Below are positions 9,081 through 13,933 of a stretch of 13,933 bases of DNA, piece after piece (within the stretch, counting starts at the first letter, position 1; every line of letters starts with the position of its first letter). The notes beneath the pieces are model-generated. The model made no database searches. It was not told the DNA's origin and worked only from the letters and a program-made list of their open reading frames with translations. The DNA is taken from the NCBI GenBank assembly GCA_002751075.1, contig NAOQ01000126.1:26686-40618 (forward strand), read 5' to 3'. Source of the DNA: Ichthyophonus hoferi (lineage: Eukaryota; Opisthokonta; Ichthyosporea; Ichthyophonida; Ichthyophonidae). The position numbers and the translations under genes were made by a program.

Positions 9081-9353
9081 TGTCAGCTATTGTTTATAAC
9101 TTTTAAATAACTCATCTCTCTAATAAAAGATAGTAACAATCTTAATTATTTTCAACAAACATTCTAGAATTTATAAGAAAAAAGGGGAACCTTTGCCTGA
9201 CGCCCTGCGTCAGTTGGTCTATTTATACTTTATTCACATACACTTGGCAAACACGTTGGCACTAAAGTTATGTTGAAAGCCCTAACCCAAATCAATATAA
9301 TCAAGATCCTCTAGTCTTCCCTATAGGATAAACTCAATATATGACACCCTACA
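9081..9353 (-). repeat. LTR-like repeat R2, copy 3 (inverted)
   Basis: The reverse complement aligns with R2 copies 1 and 2 from TGTAGGGTGTCATATATTG through AAAGTATAAATAG and GCGTCAGGCAAAGG to AACAATAGCTGACA. The ends are therefore well bounded at TGTCAGC (9081) and CCTACA (9353). It directly abuts R1 copy 4. No exact 5-bp flanking duplication is visible. It is old. Confidence 0.65.
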
Positions 9354-9369
9354 TTAAGGAAACAGTCTT

Positions 9370-10240
9370 AAATTATGTTACAAGATTGCTAACAACGAAT
9401 GAAGACGTAGTTATAATGGATTCGTTGATACGTAGTTTTGCTAATGAGCCACATTGAGAAACACTAGTACAATCTTATTGAGATAGAATCAGACATCCCT
9501 GGTGGGTCCTTGTAATCTTTTATGTGATCTTTTATAAGTTTTATTAGCCAATATGAATATTTATGTTTAGCTCCATTTAAATTATTAAAACCTAGCCATA
9601 TTGGTGTCAACCAAAAATTAGAAAGTTAGCACTGGCAACAAAGCAAAGTAATAAAAAAAAAGAAGTAAAAGTCAATAATAAAAGGAACCCTGCTCACACA
9701 TATGCAGCAACGAGTAGTAACAATACTAAGGTCTCGAAGCGTACACAACTACATTGCATTTAATTATATATATATGTAGTAATCACATTGTTATTGCAAT
9801 GTCTAACACACCGTTAGCAATCACATAAAATAATCAGTGTCCAGATCTCTCGCTCGCTCAGAACTCAGAAAACTGTTTACTAGCATTAAATTGTAATAAA
9901 AGTTATTATTTACATTGTAATATATCACCTCACCCCTTACTGATCGACCTCACTGTGCAATTTCCACCTTTGCATCCAAGCAAATCGAAACATCGATTCA
10001 TTCTGCATTAGAACAGTGGCATAATTATTACAGCCAGTTTCCCAGAAAGTCGGTATATGGGCCTTCTATAGAGCCTCTACAACAATAACTTTACTTTAAA
10101 GACAGACCCAAACAAGTGACTATTATTAGTACTGGTCCATCCAAACTAACTACTATCAAGTATACATTTGGAAATCCCAACCGCTGTAGATAAGTTGCTA
10201 GAACTGACACAGATTCTGATAAATTTCAATCCTTGACTAT
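9370..10240. repeat. Dispersed repeat R1, copy 4 (fullest copy)
   Basis: All R1 blocks occur in order: TACAAGATTGCTAAC near 9379, GCTAATGAGCCACATT near 9440, GTTAGCACTGGCAAC near 9625, an A-rich block near 9640-9695, GCATTTAATTATATATAT near 9756, TCCAGATCTCTCG with CAGAAAACTG near 9840-9875, CACTGTGCAATTTCC near 9950, and the tail near 10105-10200. It gives the best estimate of R1 length, about 850 bp. It is diverged and broken. Confidence 0.6.
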
Positions 10241-11700
10241 CGTTATTGGAACCATGTTATGTATGCTGACAGGACAATAGATAGGCGGGAAACTATATAA
10301 CACGAACTCAGCTCATTATCATGCTCCAAAAAAACAATGAATAAATCCTTTTACATATTAGTTTGAGTACTGGTTATTATACTGGTTTTTGTTATGACAC
10401 CTAAGAAAAATACAATACAGTCAGGAACAGTTTTAAGCGTTTTATACCTATTACTCCTAAGACTATGTTTTGGTCCATGAGAGTATTAACAACTTGCAGC
10501 AACACCAAGAGTAGAAACTCAAATATCTTAGTGATTGTTAAGGTTTTATTAACAATCTGTAGTTTAAGCCACTCCTATTGCTATTTCTGTTATACGTTAA
10601 GTAATATTAGATTGTATGTTCAACTTCATTAAACCAAGTTTGAGCATTCCCAGTCTTGCAATTTCAGCTTGTGAATTTGATCAACGAAGTTGTATTAACT
10701 AGTTCCTTCCATGCTTAATCTATTTTGATAACAAAGCTAACACAAAATAAGAATAAAATAATAAAAAATAATTAAGTCAGCAGTATACAAACTGATATTC
10801 TAGTAACCCTATTACTGTTAATAAATTACTTAATGGCATAAACAATATGCACAACTTCTATAACACAGAATGAGCCAATATATATATATCAATGAGCTAA
10901 TCTATTGATCAATGACTTAATCAACACAAAAGATATGAGTATATTATAGTATAGTATAGTATGATACAGTAATAAAGCCTATGTTTCAAAACCCATTTGA
11001 GATCTGTTCATACACCTTTATTGGAGTCAAGATAACATAATATAAGGATAGAGTTACATGATGCATAGATTACAGTTACCAGAACTGAATTTAACCATAT
11101 ACCAGAGCAATGTATTTGTGATAAGTCAGGTAAAAAACTATAGTGTAGATAAAAGTAGAAGACATTCTCAACCACACGGTGTTAGTTTATCTTATTCTAA
11201 ACACATGTAATGCGGTGAGACTGAAACGGATCAACTGTATACCTAATATAATATGGTATACAGGAATTAATCTCTATCTCAATCATTACTACGTAGGTTT
11301 GGTAGATAATCTGTACTATTTGATTAATAACATATAATAGATACATAGAATATATAATATATTCTAATGCAAATAAACAAATAAATGAAGAAGGAATCGA
11401 TGTACTATATTACACATGCTCCAACCCACCATACGAATAATGTTATTTAATATACAGGTCGTGATACAAAACCAATCAATACAATTTATATAATGTAATG
11501 GAAAATACAGAGTAGCTCCATATATCTTGATTCGTCTAATATCATGTATTAATTTTTGATTTACTAATAACAGGAAGCTCATACAGAATATAGATAAATA
11601 TAATACACAATTATTGCATCATACACTCCAGAGTACTATGGTATGTCAGTATTATATCCAATCTAATACGTGTCATAGTGACGTACCTCCTAGACAACCA
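10241..11700. other. AT-rich region downstream of the cyclase gene
   Basis: No supported gene. Open frames here, including one of 72 codons at 11364-11582 on the minus strand, look like chance. The right end must hold the 3' UTR of the cyclase, but I see no clear minus-strand AATAAA close to its stop. A short TATAG pentamer run lies near 10937-10965. Confidence 0.5.
10937..10965. repeat. Short (TATAG)n pentanucleotide run
   Basis: About five imperfect units of TATAG, similar in length and sequence to the pentamer arrays inside the cyclase introns farther right. Confidence 0.6.
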
Positions 11701-11913
11701 TTAGTCCTCGGAGCTGTGGCTATTATGACGCAATCCCCTCCATTCCATAGGCGGAGGGTATAGTTGATAGTATTGACAGGAACCAATTAGAAGCTTGGAT
11801 GCCTTGTCATCAGGATGCTCCTTAATATAGGCTTGAAATAGACTTTCCGCGGTTTCAAAATCACGATCGATAAATGATTGGTAGGCCTTGGTGAATTGAT
11901 TGGCAGATGAGAT
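11701..11913 (-). CDS. Last cyclase exon: C-terminal helical tail
   Basis: 213 nt, acceptor TTCTCTTAATCAG, 70 codons and TAA. It encodes ISSANQFTKAYQSF, RDFETAESLFQAYIKEHPDD and LYPPPMEWRG. The family's usual tail has a helix of the form Y..gL.lY....w..A...F, then a PDD turn and PPP..WdG, so the match is clear in order and spacing. The final residues (HNSHSSED) are not conserved. Confidence 0.85.
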   Translation of the reverse strand: MSSANQFTKAYQSFIDRDFETAESLFQAYIKEHPDDKASKLLIGSCQYYQLYPPPMEWRGLRHNSHSSED

Positions 11914-13423
11914 CTGATTAAGAGAAAATGTATTAGGATTATATTAAATAAAGAAGAGATAGGTGGGTTAGCATAGGACTAGCTCAAGAGATTGTATTGT
12001 ATTGTAGTATATTATATTGCATTGCATTGTATTGTATTGTATTGTATTGTATTGTAGTATATTATATTATATTGTATTGTATTGTAGTATATTATATTAT
12101 ATTGTATTGTATTGTAGTATATTATATTGCATTGCATTGTATTGTATTGTATTGTATTGTATTGTATTGTATGGTATGGTATGGTATTGTATTGTATTGT
12201 ATTGTATTGAATGGTATTTTATTGTATTTTATTGTATTGTATTGCATTGTAATACAATATAATATAATGTATGGTATTGTATTTTACTGTAGTACATTAT
12301 ATTATATTTTATTGCATTGTACTATATGGTATTACATGGTACGGTATTATAGAGTACATTACATTACACTATACTATATTACACTATATTATACTTTACC
12401 TTGCCCCATCCTATACTAGATTTTAATCCTACCTCCTTATTGGTAGCCGTTGTCCCATGAGAAATAAGTTCATAGATTGTGATTGGCCCGTTCCTTCCAG
12501 CTAGTTGTATAGCATCTAATGGCCGACAGATAAAATCATTCCTTATATAGTAATAGGTATCACCCGATATGGTAATACTAGTACCATACACCTTCCCCAG
12601 GCCCTCTAAGTGCTGTGGGCCAATAGAATTAGTTGGATATAGTAGGGTATGTAGGATATAGTACAGTACAGTATAGTACAGTGTAGTGTAGTGTAGTGTA
12701 GTATAGTACAATATAGTATAGTATAGAGTAGAAAGTAAGGAGAGAGAAAAATAAAAATAAACCCATAGAAGGAAAGGATTTGCAGGGAACCAATAAGAAC
12801 CAACCTATAAAACATATCTTTCTCCATCCTATTAGTATTTCCATTATAATATTAGTCAATTATACATTATAATTAAACCTGCATTAGTTTATATAGATAT
12901 ACATCTATATATAATAGTTAATTACCTCAGCAAAGTTAACCGAATTTCCCAGAGCAGTGTAGTTTATTCTTTGCCTCGCTCCTATATTTCCTACTATGGC
13001 AATGCCTGTGTGTATTCCTATTCGTGCACGCACCACGGGGAAGCTTCGTAGAGTCCATTCTAATTGGATTAGAGAGAGAGAGGGGGTTGGTGATAAGATA
13101 ATAATATAGATGAATATGGTTGAAGGAGAGAGGGAGAGGAAGAGGGAGATTGTGTAATAGGATATAATGCCCTACCCTCTCTTCTACCCTCTCCTCTTCT
13201 ACCCTCTCCTCTCCTACCCTCTCCTCTCCTACCCTCTTCTCTCCTACCTTTCTGTAAGATCATTAAACTCTTCTGACACAGCAAAGCAGCCTCACAGGCC
13301 TTTCTAGGGTGGTCTATTATGTTATCTGGTGCATTCCACAGGGCCATTACTGCATCCCCTATGTACTTGTCTACCACTCCCTCGTTAGATTGGATGATTA
13401 GTACCATTGAGTTAAGGTATTCT
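11701..13423 (-). CDS. Class III nucleotide (probably adenylate) cyclase, 3' part of a multi-exon gene
   Basis: Four exons (13423-13248, 13059-12926, 12612-12433, 11913-11701) join in phase across GT-AG introns and give 233 residues ending in TAA at 11701-11703. The first two and a half exons carry the class III catalytic core: EYLNSM, VVDKYIGDAVMALWNAP (substrate-specifying Lys and second metal-binding Asp), RIGIHTGIAIVGNIGA, RINYTALGNSVNFAE and LEGLGKVYG. The Lys and Thr (NYT) pair is usual for class IIIb adenylate cyclases, which make cAMP from ATP; GTP as substrate is less likely. The C-terminal exon is a helical, TPR-like tail ending PPPMEW, as in many bacterial-type cyclases. The first metal Asp and any N-terminal sensor domains lie off the right edge. 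The Arg expected after NFAE is His. Joined without gaps, the exons fit family length well, so it looks like a working host gene. Confidence 0.88.
11991..12398. repeat. Large intronic (ATTGT)n pentanucleotide array
   Basis: About 270 bp of nearly pure pentamer (ATTGT with ATTGC, AGTAT and TTATA variants), then about 130 bp of decayed pentamer-like sequence, fill the 519-nt intron 11914-12432. The variants keep the 5-bp register. The motif TAGTATATTATA recurs at 12005, 12055, 12085 and 12115, giving a 30-bp sub-repeat and a 110-bp larger repeat. Long Tyr/Cys/Ile/Val/Leu open frames over it (11997-12419, 12017-12262) are artefacts. Confidence 0.92.
12433..12612 (-). CDS. Cyclase exon closing the catalytic domain
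   Basis: 180 nt, 60 codons, acceptor GGCCCACAG, donor GAG/GTAGGA. It starts HLEGLGKVYGTSITIS and runs to ITIYELISHG, the end of the domain. The first codon (CAC, His) stands where the family has the transition-state Arg. A second in-phase donor (AAG/GTAAAG, exon end 12400) would add 11 residues; family spacing to the tail favours 12433. Confidence 0.85.
12640..12732. repeat. Intronic pentanucleotide array (AGTRT)n
   Basis: Imperfect 5-bp units on the plus strand (AGTAC, AGTAT, AGTGT) run through most of a 313-nt cyclase intron (12613-12925), ending close to its acceptor. The short open frames across it, reading YTTLHYT-type peptides, are repeat artefacts. Confidence 0.85.
12926..13059 (-). 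CDS. Cyclase exon with the RIGIHTG and GNSVN motifs
   Basis: 134 nt, acceptor CCAATTAG, donor GAG/GTAATT. With the G from the previous exon it encodes E-WTLRSFPVVRARIGIHTG and onward to NYTALGNSVNFAE, a strong match to the second half of the catalytic core. It carries the adenine-recognition Thr and the conserved Asn. It leaves in phase 0. Confidence 0.9.
13060..13247 (-). other. Cyclase intron with 15-bp repeats containing the donor site
   Basis: 188 nt, GTAGGAG to CAATTAG. The first 75 nt are tandem units of GTAGGAGAGGAGAGG; the rest has a GA/CT-rich stretch. Each unit begins with a donor-like G/GTAG(G/A)AG, and the intron is open in the exon frame. Confidence 0.8.
13173..13247. repeat. 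15-bp minisatellite (TACCCTCTCCTCTCC on the plus strand)
   Basis: Units begin at 13185, 13200, 13215 and 13230, exactly 15 bp apart, with a 12-bp variant at 13173 and a partial unit at 13245 that forms the splice donor. The 15-mer is itself three CT-rich pentamers. Confidence 0.9.
13248..13423 (-). CDS. Cyclase exon with the KYIGD metal-binding loop
   Basis: The acceptor follows a long C/T tract (TCCTTCCTACAG) and the donor is AAAG/GTAGGAG. 176 nt; enters with the last base of a codon and leaves in phase 1. It encodes EYLNSM through KSLMILQK, including the DKYIGDAVMALW loop. A continuous read-through to 13069 exists because the next intron is open, but the family alignment resumes only in the next exon. 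Confidence 0.88.
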
Positions 13424-13898
13424 CTGTAGGAAGGAGAAAGAGAGAGAAGGAGAGGGACGTGTACTATTATTATACAAATATCGATAAAGGATTCATTAAG
13501 AAAATTTTAACGGTTGATTATTACTGGATTTGGCATGATATATATATATATAATCATATGGCTTAGTTTGCCTGTGTGATAGTGACAGGCAGGTCATACA
13601 TCATACGTCTATATTTAGAATGGCATAGAGCCATACATGAACAAGATAAATTTCTAATCCAATCATATCCACAGTGTTTCACAGATTAAAAAATGTCTTC
13701 TACAGAATAATTCTCCTTAGGATTGGCTATTGGAATTAATTAACCAATTAATCTGCTTATATTATATATGCCAGTTTTATAGTGATAGTAATAATAACAA
13801 TAACAATAATAATAATAATAATCATAATAATAATAATCCTAATAATGATCATAATCATAATAATAATAATAATAATAATCCTAATAATGATCATAATC

Positions 13899-13933
<35 letters not shown>
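13424..13933 (-). other. Upstream cyclase intron, at least 510 nt, running off the window
   Basis: Between the acceptor at 13424 and the right edge I find no exon with the expected FSDI-type first metal-binding motif. The stretch is AT-rich with a TA run near 13540 and a trinucleotide array at the edge, so it is best read as intron. Confidence 0.55.
13790..13933. repeat. (AAT)n microsatellite with a 42-bp higher-order unit
   Basis: AAT repeats interrupted by CCT, GAT, CAT and AAC triplets. The interruption pattern CCTAATAATGATCATAATCA starts at 13838 and again at 13880, so the array has a 42-bp (14-triplet) unit present about twice. It continues beyond the window. Confidence 0.92.

Noticed and set aside
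11364-11582. 72-codon minus-strand frame downstream of the cyclase
   Set aside because: Its length is expected by chance at this base composition, it matches no family, and it lies after the cyclase stop.
11997-12419. Long plus-strand open frames rich in Tyr, Cys, Ile, Val and Leu
   Set aside because: They are translations of the (ATTGT)n array, whose pentamer contains no stop in these frames. They are not proteins.
12606-12859. Overlapping minus-strand frames of 73 and 76 codons
   Set aside because: They run through the intronic (AGTRT)n array and lie out of frame with the cyclase exons.
13790-13933. CRISPR-like array at the right edge
   Set aside because: It is a trinucleotide microsatellite with a short higher-order unit. 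There are no unique spacers, and the DNA is eukaryotic.

Overview
This is AT-rich eukaryotic nuclear DNA. The evidence is a multi-exon gene with GT-AG introns on the minus strand, a TATA/CCAAT-type promoter, a secreted protein with a GPI-anchor signal, decayed Ty1/copia retrotransposon pieces and many microsatellites. I cannot assign the lineage from sequence alone; a protist, an early-branching animal or a fungus would all fit.

Layout. 1-600 is one copy of a diverged dispersed repeat, called R1 here. 601-3200 is AT-rich DNA with no supported gene. 3205-3316 is a promoter with three evenly spaced CCAAT boxes and a TATA box. It drives an intronless 164-codon gene (3387-3881) for a small cysteine-rich, Ala/Ser-stalked, probably GPI-anchored surface protein. 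A hairpin, an unexplained 80-codon open stretch (4041-4283) and a candidate poly(A) signal follow. 4640-10240 is a graveyard of transposable elements. It holds three more R1 copies, Ty1/copia RNase H and reverse transcriptase pieces on the minus strand, and three copies of an LTR-like repeat of about 300 bp (R2), one of them inverted.

10241-11700 has no supported gene. From 11701 to beyond the right edge lies the 3' part of a class III nucleotide cyclase gene on the minus strand. Four exons join in phase and give 233 residues: most of the catalytic domain plus a short C-terminal helical tail ending in a Pro-Pro-Pro/Trp motif. This architecture is best known from bacterial-type adenylate cyclases. 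The N-terminal exons, including the first metal-binding Asp, lie outside the window.

The most unusual signals are in the cyclase gene. Three successive introns each carry simple repeats with 5-bp or 15-bp periodicity. In one intron the repeat unit contains the 5' splice site itself, giving six in-phase candidate donors. The catalytic-site Arg of the family is replaced by His at an exon junction. The two host genes face away from each other and are separated by transposon debris; nothing suggests they work together.
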